Positions 18,480 to 26,603 of a stretch of 64,000 nt of DNA are shown here, one piece after another; the first letter of the stretch is position 1, and every line of letters begins with the position of its first letter. The DNA lies in assembly GCA_027214385.1 (NCBI GenBank), contig JAPVXR010000004.1, positions 248,001-312,000 of the forward strand. The letters run 5' to 3'. The notes beneath the pieces were generated by a model, which was not told where the DNA came from, did no database searches, and was given only the letters and a program-made list of their open reading frames with translations. The DNA is from Cryomorphaceae bacterium 1068 (GTDB lineage: Bacteria > Bacteroidota > Bacteroidia > Flavobacteriales_D > Cryomorphaceae). A program made the translations under genes and the position numbers.

Positions 18480-19382
18480 ATGAACAAAGTTTACCTACTC
18501 GCCTTGGCGATTCTTGGGTTTGGCACAATGCAAGCTCAACTTTATTTTGACGACTTCGAAGGCAATAGCCTTGAAGGATATACGCTCTACAATTTGGATG
18601 GCTTAACACCTGACGATCCCGATTTGGATACTATGGCCGATAGTGCTTGGACGATACGAAACATCACTTCTCAAGGCTGGGAATTTGGCTTGAGCGCATT
18701 TTCCGTCTCTTGGTATGCAAATGATGAAGGGCCTAGCGATGATTGGCTCGTGACTCCTGGCATTGCCATAGGCGAAGGAGCCATTTTGGAATGGGACGCC
18801 ATGGCCATCACTTCAAGCGGCCTTTTTAGAGATCGCTATCAGGTTTTTATCAGCAGCAGTCCCGAGCTTGATGACCTCGGCTTATTGGCGCCAGAATTCA
18901 CCATGGGCGATACGGGAGAAGTAGACTTCCCCATACACCGAACGCTTGATCTCGGTGCACTTGGCTATGCCAATGAAACCATTTATGTGGCTTTCAGAAA
19001 CAATACTCAACCTTTCGTTCCCGGTGGTGGTAGTGGCCCCGGAAACGGTGGAAATGAATTGGCCATTGACAATATCGAAGTGAATGATGAAACGACTTTG
19101 AGCGTTAGCAAAAACGAGACTTTCGAATATGTCAGAGTTCAACCCAATCCTGTTGCCCAAGGTGCTTCCATCAATTTGTCAGTTTCGTTAAACACATCCG
19201 AAACGATTTCAATTGAAGTGATGAATATTAGCGGCAAGATTCACACAGTGATCTCAAACCGCATTTTACCTGCAGGTCCGAATTTGATTAGTATTGATCG
19301 AAACGGCTTAGCTCAAGGCATTTACTTCTTGAGGCTGCGCGCTGGTGAAAACACTTCCGTCGTAAGGACTGTTCTTAACTAA
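18480..19382 (+). CDS. T9SS-secreted surface protein with choice-of-anchor J (cleaved-adhesin-like) domain
   Basis: This 300-aa product has a signal peptide (1-19, TMQAQ), a beta-sandwich of the cleaved-adhesin / choice-of-anchor J type (about 20-205, starting LYFDDFEGNSLEGY and ending NELAIDNIEV) and a type A T9SS sorting domain (about 222-300, VQPNPVAQGASI to VVRTVLN). Such domains are often carbohydrate- or polymer-binding modules on the surface. It has no peptidase motif. The shared leader motif links it to the susC operon, so it may help hold the polymer at the cell surface; that is inference. A strong terminator follows at 19401-19430. Confidence 0.8.
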   Translation: MNKVYLLALAILGFGTMQAQLYFDDFEGNSLEGYTLYNLDGLTPDDPDLDTMADSAWTIRNITSQGWEFGLSAFSVSWYANDEGPSDDWLVTPGIAIGEGAILEWDAMAITSSGLFRDRYQVFISSSPELDDLGLLAPEFTMGDTGEVDFPIHRTLDLGALGYANETIYVAFRNNTQPFVPGGGSGPGNGGNELAIDNIEVNDETTLSVSKNETFEYVRVQPNPVAQGASINLSVSLNTSETISIEVMNISGKIHTVISNRILPAGPNLISIDRNGLAQGIYFLRLRAGENTSVVRTVLN

Positions 19383-19400
19383 ACCAAACATCTAAATTGG

Positions 19401-19430
19401 GCGCGGCTATTCAGGCCGCGCTCATTTTTT
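19401..19430 (+). terminator. Rho-independent terminator placed 5 nt before the next start codon
   Basis: GCGCGGC and GCCGCGC form a 7-bp GC stem with a 7-nt loop, followed by TCA and six T's. It should end transcripts of the T9SS protein gene, yet the next gene's ATG is at 19436. The isoaspartyl peptidase is therefore expressed by readthrough or from a promoter not recognised here. Confidence 0.8.
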
Positions 19431-19435
19431 AGCCT

Positions 19436-20365
19436 ATGAAAAACTTTTCACTAGCCATTCACGGAGGAGCAGGAACGATTCTCAAATCGGCGATGACCGA
19501 AAAAAAAGAAAAACAATACCACAGAGCATTGAAGAACTCGCTGAAGGCCGGTGAAAAAATTCTCGCCAAAGGAGGTTCGGCACTGAATGCAGTCGAAGCT
19601 GCCGTGATGGTGATGGAAGACTCTGAACTTTTTAATGCAGGTAAAGGATCCGTTTTTACCCATGAAGGCGACCATGAAATGGATGCTTCCATTATGGATG
19701 GATCTGATAGAAATGCGGGAGCAGTTGCCGGAGTAAGGCGCGTGAAAAACCCCATACGACTCTGCAAAGAAATACTGCATCACTGCGAGCACGTTTTCTT
19801 GATTGGCGATGGTGCCGAAAAGTTTGCAGAACTGAGAAAACTGGATATTGAAACGAAAGACTATTTCTCGACCGATTACCGCTTCGGACAACTGCAGAGA
19901 ATCCGCAACACACATCAAACATTGCTCGATCACTCTGATCACGAATTGAAAAAATTCGGAACCGTCGGAGCGGTTGCCAGAGATCAAAAAGGCAACTTGG
20001 CTGCGGCAACTTCTACCGGTGGAATTACCAATAAGCGCTATATGCGGGTCGGTGACACGTCTATCATAGGTTCGGGAACCTATGCTGAAAATGGTGTGTG
20101 TGCCATTTCATCTACCGGCTGGGGCGAGTACTACATCAGAGCAGTGGCCGCTTACGATGTGGCCGCCATGATGAAATATGGCAATAAATCATTGGAGGAA
20201 GCCGCAGGAGAAGTCATTAATAAAATTATCCCGAAAATGGGCGGCGACGGAGGTATGATAGGTGTAGATGCAGAAGGAAACGTCGTGATGCCTTTCAATA
20301 CGGACGGGATGTACAGAGGATTTATTAAGTCCACTGGCGAGAGGGAAACGTCGATATACGCTTAG
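19436..20365 (+). CDS. Isoaspartyl peptidase / plant-type L-asparaginase (Ntn hydrolase)
   Basis: Enzymes of this family self-cleave and then hydrolyse beta-aspartyl dipeptides, and often asparagine. The 309-aa product carries the autocleavage site in KFGTVGAVARDQKGN (the Thr of GTVG is the nucleophile) and the following blocks TSTGGITNKRYMRVGD, GSGTYAEN and STGWGEYYIR. It starts with the family's AIHGGAGTI. It lacks a signal peptide and should act in the cytoplasm, where it could split imported beta-Asp-Arg into aspartate and arginine. This is the step needed downstream of cyanophycinase. It is 53 nt after the T9SS surface protein gene and is separated from it by a terminator. Confidence 0.92.
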   Translation: MKNFSLAIHGGAGTILKSAMTEKKEKQYHRALKNSLKAGEKILAKGGSALNAVEAAVMVMEDSELFNAGKGSVFTHEGDHEMDASIMDGSDRNAGAVAGVRRVKNPIRLCKEILHHCEHVFLIGDGAEKFAELRKLDIETKDYFSTDYRFGQLQRIRNTHQTLLDHSDHELKKFGTVGAVARDQKGNLAAATSTGGITNKRYMRVGDTSIIGSGTYAENGVCAISSTGWGEYYIRAVAAYDVAAMMKYGNKSLEEAAGEVINKIIPKMGGDGGMIGVDAEGNVVMPFNTDGMYRGFIKSTGERETSIYA

Positions 20366-21819
20366 CGCCTCATCATTGCGCGTCCGCTTCCTTGATTGGA
20401 TTCAAAATCCCTGTTGAAGGTGAAGTTTATTCCAAAATGCACTCTTAAATCTGCGGCAGAAGCAGGGAGTATGACGGTCGACCGATCTGACGGATTGTCT
20501 TCGCTAATGATTGTGACCTCGGCAAGAGGTGCTACGTTAAAGTTTTCTACCATAGCGTAGACTTGAAAGAATCCTGCATTTAGAGATAATCCACCGCCCA
20601 AGGTGAAAGGTAAATCACCTGATTTGGTCATATGAACTCCTGCTTGAATTGAATTCCAAAGGGTTTGATTATATCCCAAGGAGGCTTGAAAATCGATCAG
20701 GCTTTCGCCAATGCCGTGAGTAACATTGCACCATCCTGTTCCGGTAAACTTCTCATTTTCAAAAACAGTGTAAGCCGCGCCATAACGCATAAATCCGTTG
20801 AGGCCTGTCTTAAAATCCCCTTCTGTTTTATCAAAACCAAATGTTTCTTCCAGTTCGTTTAAGAGGCTGTCTGCCTCGTTTTGAAATTCGTCGGAAAAGT
20901 CAGCATCTTCCTGAAAAAGAAATTCAGTTAGATCAACACCGTCAAAAGCAAAACTTGCATCATTAGTTTGGTAATTGGCGATATCGTCTTTCCAACGAAT
21001 AAACCCAATATCATGAGCTGATATTTGCAATTGCAACCCATCAATGACTTCGTAGGTTCCACCTAAGTCAAAGGCAAAACCTGTGTTATTTTTCTTCAAG
21101 AGATACTCCTCAACCGTTGGCGTTTCACCATTATCAGAAACCAAGGAATTGATACCCGATGTATTGACCTGAAATTGACCCGATGTTGTAAGCTCATAGG
21201 TATTCGGGTCAGTACGCAGCTTCAATGATGATTTCTCCGTTTGGATCACCTCCATGCCATAAAGGTATTTTGCAGTTACACCCACATTTATTTTATCGGT
21301 AATCTGAGTGTTGAACCCTGCAGCATATTCTCTGAAATGAATGGCGTCAAAAGCGAGGTTTGAAAAATTTGCCGTGTTGTCTTCAAATTGGTAAGACCCA
21401 ACGTTTCCGTATACTGCCAGGTTGAAAATATCTACCGGCAGATTTAATCTCGTTTGCACTCTCTCGGCGGCTCTGATGTGAACGTAGTGTTTTCCAAATC
21501 GCAAACCAGCATGAAAAAGTTCAACCCCGGCTGTAAATGATGTGGTAGCTTCGTCATCAATCGCAGCTAGAATCGACTCAGGTGAGAGAACCGAATTATC
21601 ACCTTCAACGAAGTTCTGCGGTTGAATCCAGTTGTTTCCATGTTGCACATATACGTTACCCAAAGCGGGAAAAGCAATGTTAAACTTGGCCTTTGGCTGA
21701 AAAGCAGGATTGGCATAAATTCGTTGAGGCACCAAATCGAAGTGTCCGATTTGCCCACTCGATTGAGCATAGCCCTGAGCCGAAAATAGAATTGCAAGAA
21801 TATAAATCAGTTTCTTCAT
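20362..21819 (-). CDS. Outer-membrane beta-barrel protein, DUF5723-like
   Basis: This 485-aa exported protein has signal peptide MKKLIYILAILFSAQGYAQ. The N-terminal block YANPAFQPKAKFNIAFP and the alternating aromatic/polar strands suggest a FadL-like or DUF5723 outer-membrane barrel, as found in many Flavobacteriales. The start is ATG at 21819; an in-frame TTG at 21834 would overlap the upstream gene and add residues before the signal peptide. It follows the lipoprotein gene by 4 nt, so the two are probably co-transcribed and may form a complex. The C-terminus ends in a short Arg-rich tail. Function is unknown. Its stop overlaps that of the convergent isoaspartyl peptidase gene by 4 nt. Confidence 0.65.
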   Translation of the reverse strand: MKKLIYILAILFSAQGYAQSSGQIGHFDLVPQRIYANPAFQPKAKFNIAFPALGNVYVQHGNNWIQPQNFVEGDNSVLSPESILAAIDDEATTSFTAGVELFHAGLRFGKHYVHIRAAERVQTRLNLPVDIFNLAVYGNVGSYQFEDNTANFSNLAFDAIHFREYAAGFNTQITDKINVGVTAKYLYGMEVIQTEKSSLKLRTDPNTYELTTSGQFQVNTSGINSLVSDNGETPTVEEYLLKKNNTGFAFDLGGTYEVIDGLQLQISAHDIGFIRWKDDIANYQTNDASFAFDGVDLTEFLFQEDADFSDEFQNEADSLLNELEETFGFDKTEGDFKTGLNGFMRYGAAYTVFENEKFTGTGWCNVTHGIGESLIDFQASLGYNQTLWNSIQAGVHMTKSGDLPFTLGGGLSLNAGFFQVYAMVENFNVAPLAEVTIISEDNPSDRSTVILPASAADLRVHFGINFTFNRDFESNQGSGRAMMRR

Positions 21820-21823
21820 CCTA

Positions 21824-23440
21824 TTATAGCTCAAGATTGAAAATGGCTTTAGCGGCTACATTAACTTCAATGAAGTTCTCAGGATAAAGCCTGATGGGAT
21901 TGTCTCCGTTGCCGGTTGTGTTTCCAAATACCTCAACGATCACTTGGGTCACGTCTTTCAGCGGGTCAATTCGCTCACGCGGAATAGAGACATCAATTCG
22001 CGTTTCTGTTTCACCGATTACTCTTCCATAATCAGGAGATCCAACGGCAGCAGACAAATCAACCGGAGCTGCAGGAATGATCGTCGTCGCTTCGGCAAAA
22101 AGTGAGTCTATTCGATTGAAATCATCGTCAAGAAAAACGAGTTGAACACCAGCTTCAATGGGAAGCGCATTTTTCACAAAAAGGCGCACATCCAATTGGT
22201 CAATTTCTTGGATATCGTTAGCTGACTCTACCAAATCACCAAAATCAATATCAGTGGTATCTTTTAAGCTAAAGTCAGATAATGATCCGTAAATAGGTAG
22301 TTCCACTTCAAAGTTGACATCCAGAGATGCGCCACGAGAAATAAAATTAGATTGGTCGTTCTCAGGGTTGATTTCCAACGAAATCCTTCCAATCACCTCA
22401 TTAGGTTCAAACGCCATAAAATCTGTAACCGTTGGTGTCATGGTCTCGTTATCAATTTGAATTTGGCTTAAGCCAATATCTCCAGGTGCAGAAGCAGCTG
22501 ATATAATCGGCAGCTGTTCAATTTGCGATCCGGGAACCACGAGAATTTCGCCATCACTGTTTTCTCCGATTATTTCATTCACAACAGGGCGAAGACCAAT
22601 CCCATATCCGTTAAAAAAGAAAAGATTGAGCGCGGGGTCTTCCAACCTAAGGACCCCATCAAAGTCGTCATCAAAGATGCTGATTCCCGCTTGTTGATCA
22701 TCCAAATTGATGATTCGAGGAGAAATGTATCCTCCTACCGATGCTATGGAAAAATCATTTAACGAAAGCGAAATAGAAATCTCATCGGGATAGGTTCCAC
22801 CATTATCAGTCAATTCGAATCGAAAAGAGAGTCGAATTCCATTGTCAAATTCGTCATCCGACCTCAATCGGAATAACAAGTCTGTGAAATCTTCATTGAT
22901 GCTCGCAGAAATTGGAGGGGAATCATCGGAAAAATCAACGCTGAAAACGGGCTCTCCCGTGAAAGGGTCGAGAATAGACATTTCTCCACTAAGAGGAATT
23001 GAGCCATCTGAATTGATCGAAAGTGTCAAATTTCCAGTTTCGAAACGAATCGAATCCAGTCGGTCATCTCCAAAATCAAGACTGTAAATGACGTCTTCCT
23101 CAAATGAAACCGTTCCAAAATTAATTAGATCAGAAAGCTTAGAAGCATCTAAAGTATAGACATCATCAACCTGTTGATCATTTAAATCTAGATACTCATC
23201 TGCCGAAATGGACTCTAAGGTATCCTGATAAACAAGAGTTAGTACGCCGTCATCTCCGGTAATTACCAAACCTTCATCGTCATACCTATTGATAACTTCT
23301 TCGGCAAAAATCGTTGCTTTTGCCAGAGGAACACCAAATTCAGGAGAAATTGAAGAACTAATGTCCTTGACCTCAATTTTCTCCTTTACGCAAGAAGTGA
23401 ATAGGAATAAAAACAAGAGCGGAAGTACGCTATACTTCAT
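21824..23440 (-). CDS. Hypothetical lipoprotein, beta-rich
   Basis: The 538-aa product begins with a lipoprotein signal whose lipobox is LFTSC (Cys17). The rest is rich in Asp/Ile/Val/Ser with alternating patterns typical of beta-sandwich repeats, and it contains no catalytic motif I recognise. Acidic stretches such as FDDDFDGVLRLED could bind calcium. It is the upstream partner of the DUF5723-like barrel and divergent to the amidohydrolase genes. Its function is not known; pairing with an outer-membrane barrel suggests a surface or periplasmic accessory. The predicted start ATG gives a good signal peptide and has no competing upstream start. Confidence 0.6.
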   Translation of the reverse strand: MKYSVLPLLFLFLFTSCVKEKIEVKDISSSISPEFGVPLAKATIFAEEVINRYDDEGLVITGDDGVLTLVYQDTLESISADEYLDLNDQQVDDVYTLDASKLSDLINFGTVSFEEDVIYSLDFGDDRLDSIRFETGNLTLSINSDGSIPLSGEMSILDPFTGEPVFSVDFSDDSPPISASINEDFTDLLFRLRSDDEFDNGIRLSFRFELTDNGGTYPDEISISLSLNDFSIASVGGYISPRIINLDDQQAGISIFDDDFDGVLRLEDPALNLFFFNGYGIGLRPVVNEIIGENSDGEILVVPGSQIEQLPIISAASAPGDIGLSQIQIDNETMTPTVTDFMAFEPNEVIGRISLEINPENDQSNFISRGASLDVNFEVELPIYGSLSDFSLKDTTDIDFGDLVESANDIQEIDQLDVRLFVKNALPIEAGVQLVFLDDDFNRIDSLFAEATTIIPAAPVDLSAAVGSPDYGRVIGETETRIDVSIPRERIDPLKDVTQVIVEVFGNTTGNGDNPIRLYPENFIEVNVAAKAIFNLEL

Positions 23441-23552
23441 ATTATAGATTTAAGGAGCACAAACTTTATGCACTTAACAACGTTTGCTATCAATCAAGAC
23501 ATACGCGAAAAAGGAATAAGTGTTTCTTAATTTCGCAATCCATCAAGGACAT

Positions 23553-26500
23553 ATGAAGAGAATATTAGCTTGGGTAGGCTTCACCATGGTCGCCATCGCG
23601 ACCTCCGCGCAAGTCACTTTTCCCGAAAAGGGCATTTCGTCAAAAGACAATTTACACCACCTGATTAAAGGAGCTACGATTCACCTCGAACCGGGAAAAA
23701 CAGAGGTAGGTGATCTTTTAATTTACAAGGGAAAAATCCAAGCCATAGGCCTTATAGCTCAGGAAGACATACCTGCGAATACGGTGGTTTACGAACGTTC
23801 GGAAAAGTACATCTATCCTTCTTTTATCGAACTCAACTCCGACTATGGTATAGCCAAGTCAGACGATAGGAGTTCAAAGAAAGGACCCCAATACGAACGA
23901 CAAGAAAATAAAAGTACCTATTGGAATGAGGCCTTTCATCCTGAAGTGAATGCATACGATAGTTTCAAACCGAATAAAAAGGATTCGGAAGGGTTACTGA
24001 AAATGGGATTTGGAATAGCGCTAACCCATAATCACGATGGAATAAGTCGCGGAACATCGTCTCTCGTTTTGATTGGTGAGGGCAAGGCCAATGAGATGAT
24101 GCTCGATGAAAAAGCGGCGCAGCACTTCTCTTTTAGTAAAGGCAGTAGCACCCAAGATTACCCTTCTAGCCTGATGGGCGCAATGGCCCTGATCCGCCAA
24201 GCACTTTACGATGCGCAGTGGTATGCCTCGGCGCAGCAGAAAGAAACCAACGTTTCGCTTCAAGCACTACTTGACCAAAAGGATCTTCCTATCATTTTCG
24301 AAGCAAAAGAGGCGAATGACTTGATTCGAATTCAGCGAATCGCTGAAGAGTTTGATCTTAAGGTAATCGTTTCAGGTTCGGGCGAGTCGTACCAAGTTTT
24401 GAATGAACTCGGCGAGAATATAACAGGAGTCATTTCACCTCTCGATTTTCCCAAGCCATTCGACATGAGCGACCCCGAGCTGAGTCGCTATGTTTCGCAA
24501 AGAGACCTTCTGCATTGGAAAAGAGCGCCTTTCAATCCTCGATTCGTTTCAGAGGCAGCTATGCCCCTCACCCTTTCGGCGAATGGAGTTAAAAAGGAAA
24601 AAGATTTCTTTAAAAACTTGCGACTGGCCGTTGAAAAAGGCCTTCCGCCAGATGAAGCTTTGGCCTCCCTCACAACAATACCAGCTGAAATATTGGGAGC
24701 AGAAAAGGTCGGAAAACTATCTCCCGGCTACCTCGCCAATTTCTTCATTACAGATAAGGAAATTTTTTCTGAAGACTCTCCGAAAGTATTTGAGCATTGG
24801 ATCAAAGGCAAAAGAAACATCATAACAGAAGTCGATGTGCTCACTTTTGAAGGAAACTACGACTTGAACATAAACGACACCTACTATGAGCTTTCCCTTA
24901 AAGGTGAAGAAAAACCAAAAGGCCAGGTATCACTTATTCAAGATACGGATACCCTCACCTCGAAAGTTGAATTTGCCACCCAGGGAAATGAAGTGGTATT
25001 GGCTTTTGACGATCCCGAAGGAAAAGGGCGATTCAGATTGTCTGCTACCAGCCTTACGGATAATAGAATTTGGGATGGCCGAGGCATTAACCCTTTCGGA
25101 AAAGAGGTGTTGTGGAGCGCTATTCGAACGAAAACTAAATCAGAAACTGAGAAATCAGAGACAGATACAACGGCTACTGATAGCGTTCTCGCACTGCCTG
25201 AAATGGTCTACCCATTGACCGCTTACGGTCAAGATTCTCTGCCGGAAGAGAAGTCCATTTTGATTCGCAATGCGACGGTTTGGACATTGGACGAAAATGG
25301 TATTTTAGAAAATGCGGATGTTCTCATTTCGGGTGGTAAAATCAAATCAGTCGGCAGGAACTTGTCAGCTCTTCAAGGAATCGTTGACCTAGACACAATC
25401 GATGGAACGGGCATGCATATCACCCCGGGAATTATCGACGAGCACAGTCACATCGCCATCACTCGAGGAGTAAACGAAGGCACGCAGTCCAGCACGGCAG
25501 AGGTGAGAATTGCCGATGCGGTTTCTCCAAATGACATCAACATCTATCGACAGTTGGCGGGTGGAGTTACTACGGCTCAATTGCTTCACGGCTCAGCCAA
25601 CCCTATAGGCGGGCAGTCGGCCATCATTAAAATGAGATGGGGAGAAGACATGAACGACATGCTTTTTGCAGAAGCGCCGGGATTCATCAAATTCGCTCTG
25701 GGCGAAAACGTGAAGCAATCCAACTGGGGCGATTCGTACAATACACGTTATCCGCAAACGAGAATGGGTGTGGAGCAGTTCTACTACGACTCCTTTTACC
25801 GAGCAAAGGAATACGGTCAGCTTAAAAAGCTGAACGAGGCAGGAAAGAAAGCCAAGAAAAAACGCGGACGCAAAAAAGAGGAAACAGAAGAAAAAGAAGC
25901 ATTTAGAACTGACATTGAGCTGGAAGCGCTGCTTGAAATTCTCAATAGCGAGCGATTCATCACTTGCCATTCGTACGTGCAAAGTGAGATCAATATGCTC
26001 ATGCACGTTGCCGACAGCATGGGCTTCACGCTGAATACTTTCACTCACATCTTAGAAGGATACAAAGTGGCCGACAAGATGAAGGAACACGGAGCTTCGG
26101 CATCTACCTTCAGCGATTGGTGGGCCTACAAATATGAGGTGAAAGATGCCATCCCACACAATGCCTCAATGCTGAATAGAATGGGCGTGACGACGGCCAT
26201 TAACTCTGATGATGCCGAAATGGGAAGACGACTGAATCAAGAAGCTGCTAAGGGGATTCGCTACGGTGGTATGAGTGAAGAGGATGCCCTGAAAATGGTC
26301 ACCCTTAATCCTGCAAAAATTCTCCATATTGATGAATACGTTGGGAGCATCACCGAAGGGAAAGATGCAGACATTGTGATTTGGAGCGATCATCCGCTGT
26401 CGGTTTATGCTAAGGCGATGAAAACCTTTGTAGATGGCAAAGTTTACTTTGACCGAGACGAAATGGAACTGCGAAAAGTGCGGGATGAAATTGAGCGAAA

Positions 26501-26603
26501 TGAGATTGCCAATGAAATGTCAAAAGCGGCTTCGAACGGCTCCGCTACCCAAAAGCCAAAACGTAAAATGGAAAGATATTACCACTGTGATACGAAAGAA
26601 TAG
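23553..26603 (+). CDS. Exported tandem amidohydrolase (one degenerate, one intact domain)
   Basis: The 1016-aa product has a signal peptide (MKRILAWVGFTMVAIATSAQ) and two amidohydrolase-superfamily halves. In the C-terminal half (about 560-1000) the metal motif HSH is intact at His631/His633 in IDEHSHI, with later blocks HILEGYKVADKM and INSDDAEMGRR. In the N-terminal half (about 30-430) the equivalent position reads IELNS (Glu93-Leu-Asn95), so metal binding is unlikely there. A charged Lys/Arg/Glu segment (about 765-785) may be a flexible linker. Substrate is unknown; relatives are annotated as imidazolonepropionase-like or prolidase-like amidohydrolases. The start is the ATG at 23553, which gives a clean signal peptide; an upstream GTG at 23520 does not. 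Confidence 0.85.
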   Translation: MKRILAWVGFTMVAIATSAQVTFPEKGISSKDNLHHLIKGATIHLEPGKTEVGDLLIYKGKIQAIGLIAQEDIPANTVVYERSEKYIYPSFIELNSDYGIAKSDDRSSKKGPQYERQENKSTYWNEAFHPEVNAYDSFKPNKKDSEGLLKMGFGIALTHNHDGISRGTSSLVLIGEGKANEMMLDEKAAQHFSFSKGSSTQDYPSSLMGAMALIRQALYDAQWYASAQQKETNVSLQALLDQKDLPIIFEAKEANDLIRIQRIAEEFDLKVIVSGSGESYQVLNELGENITGVISPLDFPKPFDMSDPELSRYVSQRDLLHWKRAPFNPRFVSEAAMPLTLSANGVKKEKDFFKNLRLAVEKGLPPDEALASLTTIPAEILGAEKVGKLSPGYLANFFITDKEIFSEDSPKVFEHWIKGKRNIITEVDVLTFEGNYDLNINDTYYELSLKGEEKPKGQVSLIQDTDTLTSKVEFATQGNEVVLAFDDPEGKGRFRLSATSLTDNRIWDGRGINPFGKEVLWSAIRTKTKSETEKSETDTTATDSVLALPEMVYPLTAYGQDSLPEEKSILIRNATVWTLDENGILENADVLISGGKIKSVGRNLSALQGIVDLDTIDGTGMHITPGIIDEHSHIAITRGVNEGTQSSTAEVRIADAVSPNDINIYRQLAGGVTTAQLLHGSANPIGGQSAIIKMRWGEDMNDMLFAEAPGFIKFALGENVKQSNWGDSYNTRYPQTRMGVEQFYYDSFYRAKEYGQLKKLNEAGKKAKKKRGRKKEETEEKEAFRTDIELEALLEILNSERFITCHSYVQSEINMLMHVADSMGFTLNTFTHILEGYKVADKMKEHGASASTFSDWWAYKYEVKDAIPHNASMLNRMGVTTAINSDDAEMGRRLNQEAAKGIRYGGMSEEDALKMVTLNPAKILHIDEYVGSITEGKDADIVIWSDHPLSVYAKAMKTFVDGKVYFDRDEMELRKVRDEIERNEIANEMSKAASNGSATQKPKRKMERYYHCDTKE

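Noticed and set aside
19436-20365. Simple L-asparaginase for asparagine use
   Set aside because: The family also has isoaspartyl peptidase activity, and the position next to cyanophycinases makes the dipeptide role more likely. Asparaginase side activity cannot be excluded.
26434-26586. Longer N-terminus for the second amidohydrolase-like protein
   Set aside because: The extension lies wholly inside the preceding gene and would place a charged segment before the signal peptide. The GTG at 26587 gives a normal export signal.
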